Shown here: positions 25,683 to 35,034 of the stretch, in pieces
How the letters are laid out: each line of letters opens with the position of its first letter
Position numbering within the stretch: position 1 is the stretch's first letter
Notes under the pieces: generated by a model
The model's database searches: none
Told to the model about the DNA's origin: nothing
What the model saw: the letters and a program-made list of their open reading frames with translations, nothing else
Position numbers and translations under genes: made by a program
NCBI GenBank assembly: GCA_965237775.1
Contig: OZ250155.1
Coordinates: 558,001-622,000, forward strand
Source of the DNA: CATOSP01 sp965237775
GTDB taxonomy: Bacteria > Chloroflexota > Dehalococcoidia > Lucifugimonadales > UBA3495
Reading direction: 5' to 3'
DNA: 64,000 nucleotides

Positions 25683-26057
25683 TTGCTCCAGGGTTCGCGC
25701 AGCCAGAACTTCCCTCGTTCTCTCACCGATGGCGACCTATTCTATCGAGGACTTTTGCAGGATTGGATCAAGGACAACGGAAAGATAAGCCCCGGTGCTT
25801 TCTGTAAGACTACGGGAACCGATCGTATGTCAGTAGATTGGGCGGAGATGTCAACCCCGAAACAGACTATGAGCCGGTCTCCGAATCGGAAGGGAGTGGC
25901 AGCAATATCTGCCAAAACCTGTTGGGAATTAGGCCAGACTATTGAATGCGTTCCCTTGACAGATAACCCGGCGCATTCAGAGGTCATCGGGGAGGGCAGA
26001 ATGAGCATAAGGAAGAAGTTGGCGAGGCAAGCGATATTAGTGTATCAAGAGACTTAG
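25683..26057 (+). CDS. Third cassette gene, small hypothetical
   Basis: About 124 aa from a TTG start; a later start near LTDGDLFYRG is possible. Blocks FYRGLLQDWIKDNG, SVDWAEM and DNPAHSEVIGEG resemble a small family accompanying the previous protein type. No catalytic motif that I can name. It closes the three-gene unit; a hairpin at 26199-26228 follows. Confidence 0.6.
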   Translation: MLQGSRSQNFPRSLTDGDLFYRGLLQDWIKDNGKISPGAFCKTTGTDRMSVDWAEMSTPKQTMSRSPNRKGVAAISAKTCWELGQTIECVPLTDNPAHSEVIGEGRMSIRKKLARQAILVYQET

Positions 26058-26135
26058 TCATGTGGTCGACCGATCCATGGCAGGCCCATCCAAAGGTTCA
26101 GTGACTAAATCGGGCACGCTCCTCCTCGTAAGTCG

Positions 26136-26164
26136 CCTATACAAAAGGGACCCATCTGTATAGG
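26136..26164. other. Inverted repeat resembling a recombination core
   Basis: CCTATACA and TGTATAGG flank a 13-base spacer. The left arm plus spacer start (CCTATACAAAAGG) recurs as its complement at 63700-63712, and ACCTATACACTTGG at 26243-26256 recurs at 63583-63596. A crossover site of a tyrosine recombinase or an operator are both possible. Confidence 0.4.
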
Positions 26165-26198
26165 TCCGTCGGCTGTTCTAATCCCGTGACCCCACCAG

Positions 26199-26228
26199 CC
26201 AGTCGTGGCGTAGCCACGGGGCCTTTTC
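26199..26228 (+). terminator. Possible terminator after the cassette
   Basis: CGTGGC-GTA-GCCACG hairpin followed by GGGGCCTTTTCCC. The T-run is short, so confidence is moderate. It lies 150 bases downstream of the last cassette gene. Confidence 0.45.
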
Positions 26229-26422
26229 CCAACCCGGCCCCGACCTATACACTTGGTTCCAACTGTTCCTAAGGGTCCCGATTCAGGTATTGCGCGGAGC
26301 CAAGAGGTACATGGCCACCGTGCGCGATAAATGGCATTAACGGGCGCGGCGCGAACCCGACGTATCCACTGTTATAACAGTTCACAGTGGGTGCAACCAC
26401 GCCGCAAGGATGGGGAATACGC

Positions 26423-26599
26423 ATGACCCAAGACAAGATTCAAACCATGCGGGAGCGCCTGGCCGAGGCCGCCCAAACCCGGGCGAATCTGGACCCCAGC
26501 CCCGGGCCGCTAACCGACTTCAGTGCGTTCACAGTTTTCGCAATCGGCGGGGTATTTCGCAATGGACTCTCCGCTAGCTTGGGGGCAATTGCTCGATGA
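26423..26599 (+). CDS. Short hypothetical ORF
   Basis: 58 aa beginning MTQDKIQTMRERLAEAAQTR, helical and charged, then a degenerate hydrophobic end running into the oppositely oriented gene. Possibly the 5' remnant of a longer gene truncated at about 26500. Confidence 0.3.
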   Translation: MTQDKIQTMRERLAEAAQTRANLDPSPGPLTDFSAFTVFAIGGVFRNGLSASLGAIAR

Positions 26600-26939
26600 C
26601 TAGAATGGTCCGGTCAACACCGGCGCCGAACAACTCCAACGCACTTATGATCACGGTCGAGGCGATCAAGATCGCAACCGCTACAGCAGTCCACTTCTGG
26701 AATCTGGCAGTTCTTTCCTGGGCATCTGCGACCCTCGCCTGCTGCAGGGCCAATTCGGTCTGGCGCTTCAGTAAATCGAGTTGAATCTGTTCTTGCTGAT
26801 ACTGTTGCCGGTAGCGCAATTCTTCATTGATATCGTTGTAGCTATACTGTCCAATCTCCTTTGAGACTCTCACTAGTAACGCCTCTAGTTCGTCGTCTTC
26901 GACGCGGGAAAGTGGCATTTTGCCCTTGGTTAGGACCAC
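26574..26939 (-). CDS. Coiled-coil protein with C-terminal TM
   Basis: 121 aa from a GTG start with GAAGGAG 8 bases upstream. A Gln/Glu-rich coiled coil (YRQQYQQEQIQLDLLKRQTE) is followed by a single TM helix and a short tail. Unrecognised. Confidence 0.65.
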   Translation of the reverse strand: MVLTKGKMPLSRVEDDELEALLVRVSKEIGQYSYNDINEELRYRQQYQQEQIQLDLLKRQTELALQQARVADAQERTARFQKWTAVAVAILIASTVIISALELFGAGVDRTILVIEQLPPS

Positions 26940-26965
26940 GATTAAAACTCCTTCGGAACCTCATC

Positions 26966-27598
26966 CTATGGCACAGTCGCCAACTTACCCACTGGGTCCG
27001 GGATTAACTCCAGATAGCCCAACGTGGTCTGAATGGACCGGTGGCCCAGCCACCGGGACAGGTAGTTGATAGGCACGCCATGGAGGAGCAAATGGCGGGC
27101 GTAGGAGTGGCGGAAAGTGTGAGTGCCAACCTGTTTGCCATCCGGTAACGCGCCCAGCTCAATCGCGCGATCAACCGCCGCCTGGACCCACCGCCACGCG
27201 GTAGAGCGGCTAACTGGAATGATCCGGCCCCGGCCAATCTGAGAGAATTGCAACACGGCGGCCAGGGCGTTTACCAGCTCAGGATGTACCGGCACGATCC
27301 GGCTCCGCCCCCCTTTCCCCTGGCGGACCCTGATGGTGGGCTGGTGGGAGTCAAGCGATAGGTCTGCGGGCTCCAGCGCCAGGGCTTCGGACACCCGCAG
27401 GCCAGCTCTCCACTGCAACAGCATGAGCAGCCGGGCTCGTGGGTTGGGCGCGGCTGCCAGGACGGCCTGGACCTCGTGCGCCTCCAGGTACTCAGGGAGC
27501 GTGGAACCTTTGCCCCCGGAGTTTTGTTGCACAGGGGGCTTTCGAGGATGAAGGCCCCGGCCCCGGCGCACGATTGTGGTGGAGGAAGATGTCGTCAT
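26966..27598 (-). CDS. Compact tyrosine recombinase
   Basis: 210 aa with all catalytic residues: Arg68 (AGLRVSE), Lys95, His160-x-x-Arg163 (HTFRHSYARH), His186 (GHRSI) and Tyr195 (TTLGY). The usual 90-residue N-terminal core-binding domain is absent; only about 33 low-complexity residues precede the catalytic domain. Compact integrases of this kind occur on plasmids and in shufflon-type systems. TTTTGTTGCAC occurs both just upstream (27614-27624) and inside the 5' coding region (27521-27531). No Shine-Dalgarno sequence is visible. Confidence 0.85.
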   Translation of the reverse strand: MTTSSSTTIVRRGRGLHPRKPPVQQNSGGKGSTLPEYLEAHEVQAVLAAAPNPRARLLMLLQWRAGLRVSEALALEPADLSLDSHQPTIRVRQGKGGRSRIVPVHPELVNALAAVLQFSQIGRGRIIPVSRSTAWRWVQAAVDRAIELGALPDGKQVGTHTFRHSYARHLLLHGVPINYLSRWLGHRSIQTTLGYLELIPDPVGKLATVP

Positions 27599-27891
27599 GG
27601 GTGCAACATTAACCTGTGTTTTGTTGCACGGTCAACCGGCTTCCGTCAGGGCTTAGATGGGCGCATCATCGCCGTGCAGTTCTCGGTCCCTATGCAGTCC
27701 ACCCAATTGCAGCATTCGGGGCAGAACTGAAGTAGTGTCCGAGCCGGCGCACTCGACACACTCTGAGCGGTCAATCGAGTTCAACCGGCAGTTAGGAGCA
27801 TTCTCCGCCTGAATCAGGGGAGGGCCGGCCACGGCCGCAGCGCACGACTAAACGTTCCCGGCGGGATGGGCGCCAAGGTGGTTTGAGTGGC
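27599..27891. other. Intergenic region with GTTGCAC repeats
   Basis: The first 40 bases hold GTGCAAC and GTTGCAC as an inverted pair around an AT-rich core, directly upstream of the compact recombinase. Either an operator or a recombination site. The rest shows nothing recognisable. Confidence 0.35.
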
Positions 27892-29700
27892 TTATCGCGA
27901 AGGATGGGATAAGGTTGGAGCCCAGCGGTCTCGGAGCCAATTGCCCAGCAGGTTGAAACAGAATACCAGCAGCACAATGGCAAGCGATGGGAACAGAAGC
28001 TCCCACCAAGCGTCGACGTCACGTATGGACTGGTAGCCTTCGGACACCATTAAACCGAGAAACGGGGTTGGGCCCTGGTGTACTGCGGCGGGGACAGGGC
28101 TGAGGACGAAGTCGATCCCAGCTTGGAGCAGGATTACAAACCCGGCTTGCATAGCGGCAAGGACTGCGATAGTCCTGGCAACCGTGGGGGCCAGCCGCCG
28201 GATTGTTCTGGAGAATCCTAAGACTTCTGCGCTATTCCCATCCGCCATAGTCTGTTGATGGGTTGCCGTAGTTTGGCCGCGGACGTGGTGGAAATAGGTC
28301 GCCCAGAGTACCACGGCCGCGGCGGTCAGCAGGGTTGCCGTGGGGGACTGGGCCGGGGCAGTTAAGCATATCAGGGCGGCGGCGGGGATGGAGCGTGTGG
28401 CGTTGGCCAGCCCGGAGATGGCGGCTTCCAGCCAGCCGCCCCAGTAACCGGCGACGAACCCAAGGGAAACCCCGGCAATGGCGGCGACGGCGACGGACAA
28501 TGCTGCGGATGCGATTGCGATCCGGAGCCCGTGTATGACGCGGCTCAGTACGTCGCGGCCCAGGGTGTCGGTGCCAAGGATATGCTTCCAAGCCGGGTAA
28601 GAAGGAAAGTTAACTCGCTTGCCTGGGCTCAAGGCCCCGAACATGGCCCAGGCAAAGGGGCGCAAGTGACGATCGCCCAGGGACTGTTTTATGGGATCTG
28701 CAGGGGCGATTTGGGAAGGAGCGAGCGCTAAAAACAGGACGACGAGCAGTAGTAAGAATGCCAGGACTGCTGGGAAAAATTGGACCGGTGAGGTTGAAGG
28801 CGTTATTGGGTTTGATGAAGTATGGGGAGGATAGGCCGGTATGGATAGGCCAGACAAGACCTCGGCATCGGGAGCAAGGCTTAAGGGGTTGTGACTTTCC
28901 TGAAGTGGGCCGGCGGTCCGGCGGGACAAGTAGGCGTTTAGAGCGTCTAAGAGGAAACGGGCGGTGATAAAGAGGGCGGCGAAGGTCAGGACCACGGTGC
29001 CGGCTAATTTGAAGTCGTAAAAGTATACGGCCTCGATGGCAAGTCTGGCGGCGCCAGGCCACCCGAAGGTGACTTCCACGATCACGGAGCCCACCAGAAG
29101 GACTCCGGCGACAGTTCCGAAGTAAGTTGAGAGGGCCAGGATTGGGTTGCGGCGAAGAGTCTTCAAGAAGGCGTGGCACACCGGAATCACGCCTGGGCGT
29201 TTGGACGGCGCGCTTGAGGATCGGAGCGTGTCGAGAGCCAGGGTTCGAACGTAGAGAAGGACGGGGGCGATGTGGAAGAGAGACAGGGTCAGGCCCGCAA
29301 AGAGCATTTGGAACAAGCTGCCATCTCGAGGGAACATAAAGCGCCACTCAGCTTTGAGCACAAGAAGCCAGATCAGGCCCAAGGGGAGGGCGAAATTGGG
29401 CAGGGAACGGGCGAAGGTGGCTAGAACGCGGATGGCGGCGTCAATAGAGGTGGCTCGGTAGGCGGCACTGAGGATACCGAGGAAGACTCCAATGAGTAAG
29501 GCCAGGGCTGCGGCGAACGCTGCCAGGAAGAGAGTGGCGGGAAGGCTCTTGAGGACAAGGGCCAGGGCGTTTTGTTCCCGGACTCTTGTGGGGAAGCCAA
29601 TGGGAGGTTCAGCGAACTGGGCGACGGCCAGGACCACCACGGCGATGATGGCGAAGGCTGCTGCGGACTGGGCTAGCCTTTTTAGGATGTAATTCGTCAT
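27892..29700 (-). CDS. Fused DppB-DppC-type ABC permease
   Basis: 602 aa. The first half has the start MTNYILKRLAQS, the typical DppB N-terminal helix and FGWPGAARLAIEAV; the second half has HILGTDTLGRDVLSRVIHG, the conserved DppC segment, and a permease EAA-like region. Both would normally be separate subunits of a peptide/nickel importer in the membrane. No substrate-binding protein or ATPase gene is adjacent. The EAA loops look weakened (e.g. ATHQQTMADGNSAEVLGF), so transport function is uncertain. Likely a host gene. Confidence 0.85.
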   Translation of the reverse strand: MTNYILKRLAQSAAAFAIIAVVVLAVAQFAEPPIGFPTRVREQNALALVLKSLPATLFLAAFAAALALLIGVFLGILSAAYRATSIDAAIRVLATFARSLPNFALPLGLIWLLVLKAEWRFMFPRDGSLFQMLFAGLTLSLFHIAPVLLYVRTLALDTLRSSSAPSKRPGVIPVCHAFLKTLRRNPILALSTYFGTVAGVLLVGSVIVEVTFGWPGAARLAIEAVYFYDFKLAGTVVLTFAALFITARFLLDALNAYLSRRTAGPLQESHNPLSLAPDAEVLSGLSIPAYPPHTSSNPITPSTSPVQFFPAVLAFLLLLVVLFLALAPSQIAPADPIKQSLGDRHLRPFAWAMFGALSPGKRVNFPSYPAWKHILGTDTLGRDVLSRVIHGLRIAIASAALSVAVAAIAGVSLGFVAGYWGGWLEAAISGLANATRSIPAAALICLTAPAQSPTATLLTAAAVVLWATYFHHVRGQTTATHQQTMADGNSAEVLGFSRTIRRLAPTVARTIAVLAAMQAGFVILLQAGIDFVLSPVPAAVHQGPTPFLGLMVSEGYQSIRDVDAWWELLFPSLAIVLLVFCFNLLGNWLRDRWAPTLSHPSR

Positions 29701-30068
29701 CTGCCTCCGACTTGCCCGGGGTTTGAAGCTATCGCGATTAGAGGCCGATTCGGCCTGTGGGCCAGCTGCCGAGTCGCAATTATGAATGAACTGTATCAGC
29801 CAAGACCAAATCTGACGCCCTTAGACCGTTGTGTTCAAGCATACCCTGGGATGGGGAGGAGGCGTTGGACGACCAGGCAACGAAAATACGGAAACCCAAG
29901 CTGGGGTTACTGGACCTAGCAAAGCGGTCCTCCACCAAGTTTCCTGAATGAGACCACTCCTCAAGAACTGGGTTCCCGAGGCGGTGGGGCCAGCGGCCCT
30001 CAGGACCGGGCCGAGAATAGAGGGATGCGGAAAACGCCGCCCCCGCTTCCGTATGGCCTCCCCCGGTC
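29701..30068. other. Non-coding spacer
   Basis: About 370 bases between two minus-strand genes. No gene or clear hairpin seen; the upstream promoter of the permease gene should lie here. Confidence 0.35.
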
Positions 30069-31331
30069 TTAACGGGACCTGAATATGAGCAATCTGTCCT
30101 CTCGGTCGTAGACGATCAGGTACCCTTGGGACGCCCGGAACGTTTTCAGTCTGGATAAGATCTCGAAGAAAAGCTCCTCCTGTTCGGAAACGTCCAGGGA
30201 GTCCGAGCAGTCGTGGCGGTCGTGGGGCGGCAGTCCGAGCGTGGCGAGCTGACCGTCAGCGGTTATCATATTCTCCCACGGGTTTACGTAGTCATAGGGT
30301 CCGCAGAAAGTCTCGCCCTCTATGCCTACCGGACTGAAGTTGGCCGTGATCTCCGTCCCGGACACCACGGGCGAGATGTCCATGGCGAGAATCCTACCAG
30401 GGTAATCCACGTCAAGCTCACCGAAAGCCCACAGGGTCCATTCCCCATCAAATATGCCCACCGTGTCCCGGTGCACAGGTTCGAACGCCGCGAACTTCCC
30501 GAGATAGGTCTGCATCATGAGTCTGGGCGCTTCGCCTCCCCTCTGGACGGCGAACTCCCGAAGGCGGCTGAGGGAACGCAGCGATGGATCTTGACCATAA
30601 CCATGGTCGGTTGGACAGTGAGGCCTGGCCTCCACTTTCGGTCCGGCCTGAAACACGGTTCTACGCCCATCGTCCGTGCCGTGACGTATGATGTAGTTGC
30701 CACACGACGTCTTCGCCAGGGCAAGGTCCGGGTCCAGGAAAGACAGGACGAAGGAGTCATCCCCTCCGGCCTCGCTCTCCCCGGGCAGGAAGCGCCAGGT
30801 GGTACCGACCAGGCTCTCGGACTCGCCCGGCAGGGCTGGTTTGGGGGAAAAGACCATACGAACGGCCCCACCTTCGTCCATGATCATCAGGCGTCCGTCC
30901 CTGACCTCATAACGTCTGGCGTCCTTGAGTGCGGATTGGTACCGGTCGGCTTGGTCCATAACTCCTTCGGGATCAACGCAGAGAACCAGCGTCTGGAAAT
31001 ACGAACTGAAGTCGAACGAGATGGCCCCATCCGGTTTTGCAACGGGAGGCCCGTTATCGGACCGGCGTCCTCCGCTGTTGCAGCCGTCCCCCCCGCCGTA
31101 TCTGCTGCCGTTGATGACCAGAGTCGGCGTGGCGCCCGACAAAACCGGACGGCCGTCCAGGACGTCGAGTATCCACATCACGCCCTCTGGCGACTGGACG
31201 GTTGGGACGGGTGTCGGCGACTGGACCGTCGTCGGAAGCGATGTTGCCTGCTGGTTACCGGCACAGGCCAACGCCGCAAGCAAAACGGCGGAGGACCACA
31301 GTAATAAGATTGGTCGGTTTTTCGCACTCAC
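30069..31331 (-). CDS. META-domain lipoprotein
   Basis: About 420 aa from a GTG (SAKNRPILLLWSSAVLLAALA then lipobox Cys). It contains two to three META-like segments, e.g. WILDVLDGRPVL...GCNSGG and WRFLPGESE...SCGNYIIRHG. META domains (HslJ-like) are small beta domains of secreted or periplasmic proteins of poorly defined role. Cys residues follow the GCN pattern. The ORF is open 40 codons further upstream but lacks a signal for that start. Likely a host surface lipoprotein. Confidence 0.7.
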   Translation of the reverse strand: MSAKNRPILLLWSSAVLLAALACAGNQQATSLPTTVQSPTPVPTVQSPEGVMWILDVLDGRPVLSGATPTLVINGSRYGGGDGCNSGGRRSDNGPPVAKPDGAISFDFSSYFQTLVLCVDPEGVMDQADRYQSALKDARRYEVRDGRLMIMDEGGAVRMVFSPKPALPGESESLVGTTWRFLPGESEAGGDDSFVLSFLDPDLALAKTSCGNYIIRHGTDDGRRTVFQAGPKVEARPHCPTDHGYGQDPSLRSLSRLREFAVQRGGEAPRLMMQTYLGKFAAFEPVHRDTVGIFDGEWTLWAFGELDVDYPGRILAMDISPVVSGTEITANFSPVGIEGETFCGPYDYVNPWENMITADGQLATLGLPPHDRHDCSDSLDVSEQEELFFEILSRLKTFRASQGYLIVYDREDRLLIFRSR

Positions 31332-31451
31332 GGACCTACACCTACTCCATTCCAACGAGGCTACGTTTCGCGGGTTCTGCCCAAACTCCGGGGTCCTGAA
31401 TCGGGCCTTGATGCGGTCGCCCCGCCAACGAAAGTCTATTCGCCCGCCCAT

Positions 31452-32025
31452 GAGGGATCAACCGGTGGATCGTGAAGTTCTCTGGGGTTGTTGGGACGGG
31501 GGCCAAGGGGTTTCCGGTAGACCACGAAACCACCTGAAAGGGGTGTTTCTGCCCGATGCCCCAGGACCTTTTGGATGCCTGACGCATTGTGTAGACGGGA
31601 TTGTGAGGACTCACCAGCTAAAGTCGGAAGTTAGGCGCTACCTGGGCCAAGGCGCCAGGCGACATCAACGGAGCCCGTCTCGCGGCCCCGTCCGATGTGT
31701 CAATCAAACAGATGGTTGATTGCCACGCTCCCCCCGGCCGGACGGCTGTATCACGGACAGGTGGAAATTAATCATGGAGAGAACGAGGAGATGGAAGAAA
31801 CCCTGGGGAGAGGGTTGATTCCGGGGGTCGGCTGGGCCCGCAGGTTAACCGGCCCCATCGCGGCGGGCCTCCGCTTAGTCGCACAGGTGGCCGAGTCATC
31901 GTTCTGTCCCATCACGTCTCATACAAGTCTCGCAATGACAAGAGGGACAGTTGAGAGGCCGATAACCCCAGACAGGTAGTCGTACATATTCTCTCAGGTG
32001 TCATTAGTTACCTGGACTCGCACCC
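31452..32025. other. Non-coding with one 13-mer copy
   Basis: About 570 bases, no supportable gene. It contains the junction 13-mer GTTAGGCGCTACC at 31630-31642, otherwise typical of the large element, and a degenerate, low-complexity surround. Confidence 0.4.
31630..31642 (-). repeat. Junction 13-mer GGTAGCGCCTAAC
   Basis: Exact copy outside the 35-58 kb operon, in a non-coding region upstream of the META lipoprotein. See the other copies at 42284, 46991, 51687, 59359 and 59976. Confidence 0.7.
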
Positions 32026-32751
32026 TCAATCGGTAAGACCTATGACCGGCTGGACTTCCACTACCGTGCCATCCTGGTTTGTGCGAAATCCTCGAAGTTT
32101 CTCAGGTTCGTAGGCGGGATAAATTGCCACATAATCTTCTTGTTTAGTCCCGTCGACCATCGGGTACGGTCCGAAACGGCGTTGGATTAGCCAATTTCCT
32201 TTTGTAGATTCATTCGGTGCTTTGAGGAATAGGAACGAAGGAACATTGGAGTCCTCGTGTGGTTGGGCAGGAATCGCTCCCACAGGAAACGGACGGGATA
32301 CCGCCTCCTTCATGTTGTTGGGGTCTATCATGCCCACATCATGATCCGATTCGGCAGCGCGGCTACGGTCTAACGGGCCCCACCGGGCAAAGCATGAGCC
32401 GTCGGACAAAGGCTGTAATATCATTTTCGTGAGCTCTGTCCCTAACTTTGGTACCACTGCCAAGTTCTCATCTTCGTCAAAATGGACAGGTCTAAAATAT
32501 ACCCCGATGAAGTCTCCGCCTCCATCTCCACCTGAATAGTAAATCTCCGCGCAGACTTGAAACGAGTATTCTAGAGGCATTCCTCTGATTCCGAAAGAGT
32601 CCACATTGATTAACATCCCACCAACTGCTTCTACTCCTTTACGTGCGCATTCTTCGATGCTCAGCCCATCGGGTGTATCACTCCATCGTCCAACTACTGG
32701 GTTGCGATTCAACATAGACCGCACCCACTTGCCAACCCCTGATTTGTTCAT
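32026..32751 (-). CDS. Hypothetical protein, 241 aa
   Basis: No signal peptide or TM. Mixed alpha/beta, with YYSGGDGGGDFIGVYFRP and a C-terminal QDGTVVEVQPVIGLTD. Lower GC than the element. Isolated, with more than 400 bases free on each side. No family recognised. Confidence 0.6.
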   Translation of the reverse strand: MNKSGVGKWVRSMLNRNPVVGRWSDTPDGLSIEECARKGVEAVGGMLINVDSFGIRGMPLEYSFQVCAEIYYSGGDGGGDFIGVYFRPVHFDEDENLAVVPKLGTELTKMILQPLSDGSCFARWGPLDRSRAAESDHDVGMIDPNNMKEAVSRPFPVGAIPAQPHEDSNVPSFLFLKAPNESTKGNWLIQRRFGPYPMVDGTKQEDYVAIYPAYEPEKLRGFRTNQDGTVVEVQPVIGLTD

Positions 32752-33187
32752 AAATTATCCCTCGCCCTTGAAAGCGGATGAAAAAACTTACAATTTTTGG
32801 CCTACTGACTATAACTCACAGGTCAATGAGAAGAGGCTATTTCAACCACCTTTGAGTGCCCCCTGCACGCAGACCGACGTTCCATCCTACGCATATTCTA
32901 CTGGAAGACCGCGTGCTCAGACATCAAACGTTCTTTTTTGACTCATTGCTAGAGCAAATGCAATGATGTCAGGAAGACGATTCGATGCTAGGAGTTGGAG
33001 CATTCCCAGCTCAGCGGTCTACGAGGGTAACCTAGTGAATGGCCATCGACACGCCGCCGACGTCGACCTGGTGGTTGGGCGGTGTACTGGGGGTTGCGGC
33101 CGCGAACGGCGAGGGCCTGGCAATGGCACTTGCGACGAGCTGCTCGGCCGGGACCTTGGGAATTCTCTGGTTGCCTGGGGTCTGGCT
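32752..33187. other. Non-coding spacer
   Basis: About 430 bases, AT-rich in the first half. No gene or site that I can support. Confidence 0.35.
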
Positions 33188-33615
33188 TCACTTCGCCCGC
33201 GATTTCTCCGCATCATCGCAGAAGTGAACCAGAGTATACTTTGGCCATCCTTTTTCTTCCAACAGCTGTTCCAACGCTTTGAGTCCGCCAGCGGCCGATC
33301 CAGCAATCATGCTCAACCTTTCGTTGGCCTCCGGGTCTGCAAAGACCGATGGCAGGTCCCAATCGTTCCTTCTCAGGATCCCGCACGCTGTTCGGAGCTC
33401 TGAGTAGGTCACGGCCGCGTAGCCGCCTCTCTCCGTCAATGTATCGGACATCAGGTCCTTGATGAACTTGAGCCGATATGCACGTTCACCTGGGGCGAAT
33501 GTCGGCTCCGGCGTGGCGGTGGGAAGCGGAGTGGGCTCCGGCGTCAAGGCAGGGGCAGTCCCAAGAGCGCAACCCGCGACCAACAGGCCAACGGCGCAAA
33601 GTAGTAGCAGCCACC
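33188..33615 (-). pseudogene. Lipoprotein gene whose start is cut off by a MITE
   Basis: On the minus strand the frame reads WLLLLCAVGLLVAGC, a lipoprotein signal with lipobox LVAGC, then a Pro/Thr-rich linker (PTPLPTATPEPTFAPGE) and a globular part of about 100 aa ending DDAEKSRAK. The start codon and first residues are missing because the MITE at 33618-33764 abuts the signal sequence, and an in-frame TAG lies at its edge. Weak internal starts (TTG) exist, so residual expression is possible. Confidence 0.65.
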
Positions 33616-33617
33616 TA

Positions 33618-33764
33618 AACTAAAGCCAAGGTGAAATGTACATATCGCTAGACCGCACTATCGGTGCCCACCCAGTTGGGGCCTAAAGGTGATATGAGGT
33701 GCCGTGGAGTGCTTGCGGTCATCGTCAATGTCCCCGAAATGCACATCCCACCTTGGTATTGGTT
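33618..33764. repeat. MITE copy 2 (147 bp)
   Basis: Flanked by TA on both sides (33616-33617, 33765-33766). Inverted ends AACTAAAGCCAAGGTG and, from the right, AACCAATACCAAGGTG. The interior matches copy 1 at 4177. It disrupts the 5' end of the lipoprotein gene. Confidence 0.85.
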
Positions 33765-33766
33765 TA

Positions 33767-34970
33767 GTAGCGCGTCCGGCTATTTTTGACAAATATAAGA
33801 ATTGATATAATGGAGGCATTCTTTGATTGTGGAGAGGTGTGGGGAATGCCGGCCAAGCTATATCGAGTCAACTTGACCCAGGATGAGCGGGAACATTTGT
33901 CGGGTATTACCCGGCGCGGCAAATCCTCGGGGCGTAAAGTGAAACGGGCTTTGATTTTGTGTAAGGCCGATGAAGGCCTTACCGACCAACAGGTGGCCGA
34001 AGCCCTGATGGTCGGCCCCTCCACGGTGGGCCGGGTGCGGCAGCGCTTCGTGGAAGGCGGGTTGGAGCGGGCCCTCAATGACCTGCCGCGGCCGGGACAA
34101 CGGCGCAAACTTGATGGTAAGCAGGAAGCCCACCTGGTGGCCGTGGCCTGCAGCGCGGCCCCGGAAGGGCACACTCGCTGGACGTTGCGATTGCTGGCCG
34201 ACCAAGCGGTGAAGCTGGAGTTGACCGGCTCCATCTCCCGGGAGACGGTCAGACAGGTGCTGAAAAAACGAACTCAAGCCGTGGCGGAAGAAGGAGTGGT
34301 GCATCCCCAAGGTGAGCGCCGAGTTCGTAGCCTGCATGGAGGACGTGCTGGACCTCTACGCCGAACCCTATGACCCCAAGCGGCCCGTAGTCTGTTTCGA
34401 CGAGACCTCCAAGCAGTTGGTGGCCGAGAAGCGGGCTCCCATCCCGGCCAAGGCGGGACGGCGGGAGCGATTTGATTATGAGTACCAGCGCAACGGGACC
34501 CGGAACTTGTTCATGACTTGCGAGCCACTGGCGGGCTGGAGGCACGTGGAAGTGACTGGGCGTCGCACTATGGAAGACTTCGCCCATCAGATGCGCTGGT
34601 TGTCGGATGCCGCCTACCCTGAAGTAGAGAAGGTCCGGGTGGTGCTCGATAACCTGAACACTCATAGACCCGCCTCCCTGTACGAGGCCTTCGAGCCGAA
34701 GGAGGCCAGACGGGTGATCCAACGGCTGGAGTTTCACTATACTCCCAAGCATGGAAGCTGGCTCAACATGGCGGAGATTGAGTTCAGCGTCTTCAGCAAC
34801 CAATGTTTGAATCGCCGGATTGAAGATGAGGTGTCCTTAAAACGCGAGATTGCCGCCTTGGAGACCGAACGAAATCAGGCTGGGGCAACTATCGAGTGGA
34901 GGTTCACTACCACCGACGCCCGGCACAAGCTCCAGCGTATTTATCCATCGGTTTTAGACTGACGCGGTAC
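33767..34970 (+). mobile_element. IS630-family insertion sequence, apparently intact
   Basis: Inverted ends GTAGCGCGTC and, from the right, GTACCGCGTC (9 of 10 match), flanked by TA (33765-33766 and 34971-34972). The left TA is the same TA that borders MITE copy 2, so the element landed exactly at the MITE's edge. One transposase gene in two overlapping frames. Confidence 0.85.
33846..34962 (+). CDS. IS630-family transposase, made by -1 frameshift
   Basis: The first frame (MPAKLYRVNLTQDEREHLSG) supplies a Myb/paired-type DNA-binding domain ending at VLKK near 34268. A -1 shift on the A6 run (CTG-AAA-AAA-C) continues NELKPWRKKEWCIP in the second frame, which carries the DDE residues (VVCFDETSK, VLDNLNTH, LNMAEIEFSV). 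The shift point at the A-run and the perfect continuation of the family sequence suggest programmed frameshifting, known for several IS630 members, rather than a mutation. Confidence 0.85.
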
Positions 34971-35034
34971 TAGACGTAATACTCATACCTTGTTTGCTCC
35001 CCGAAGTTAGTCGACGGACCCCCAGGCCACGTTA

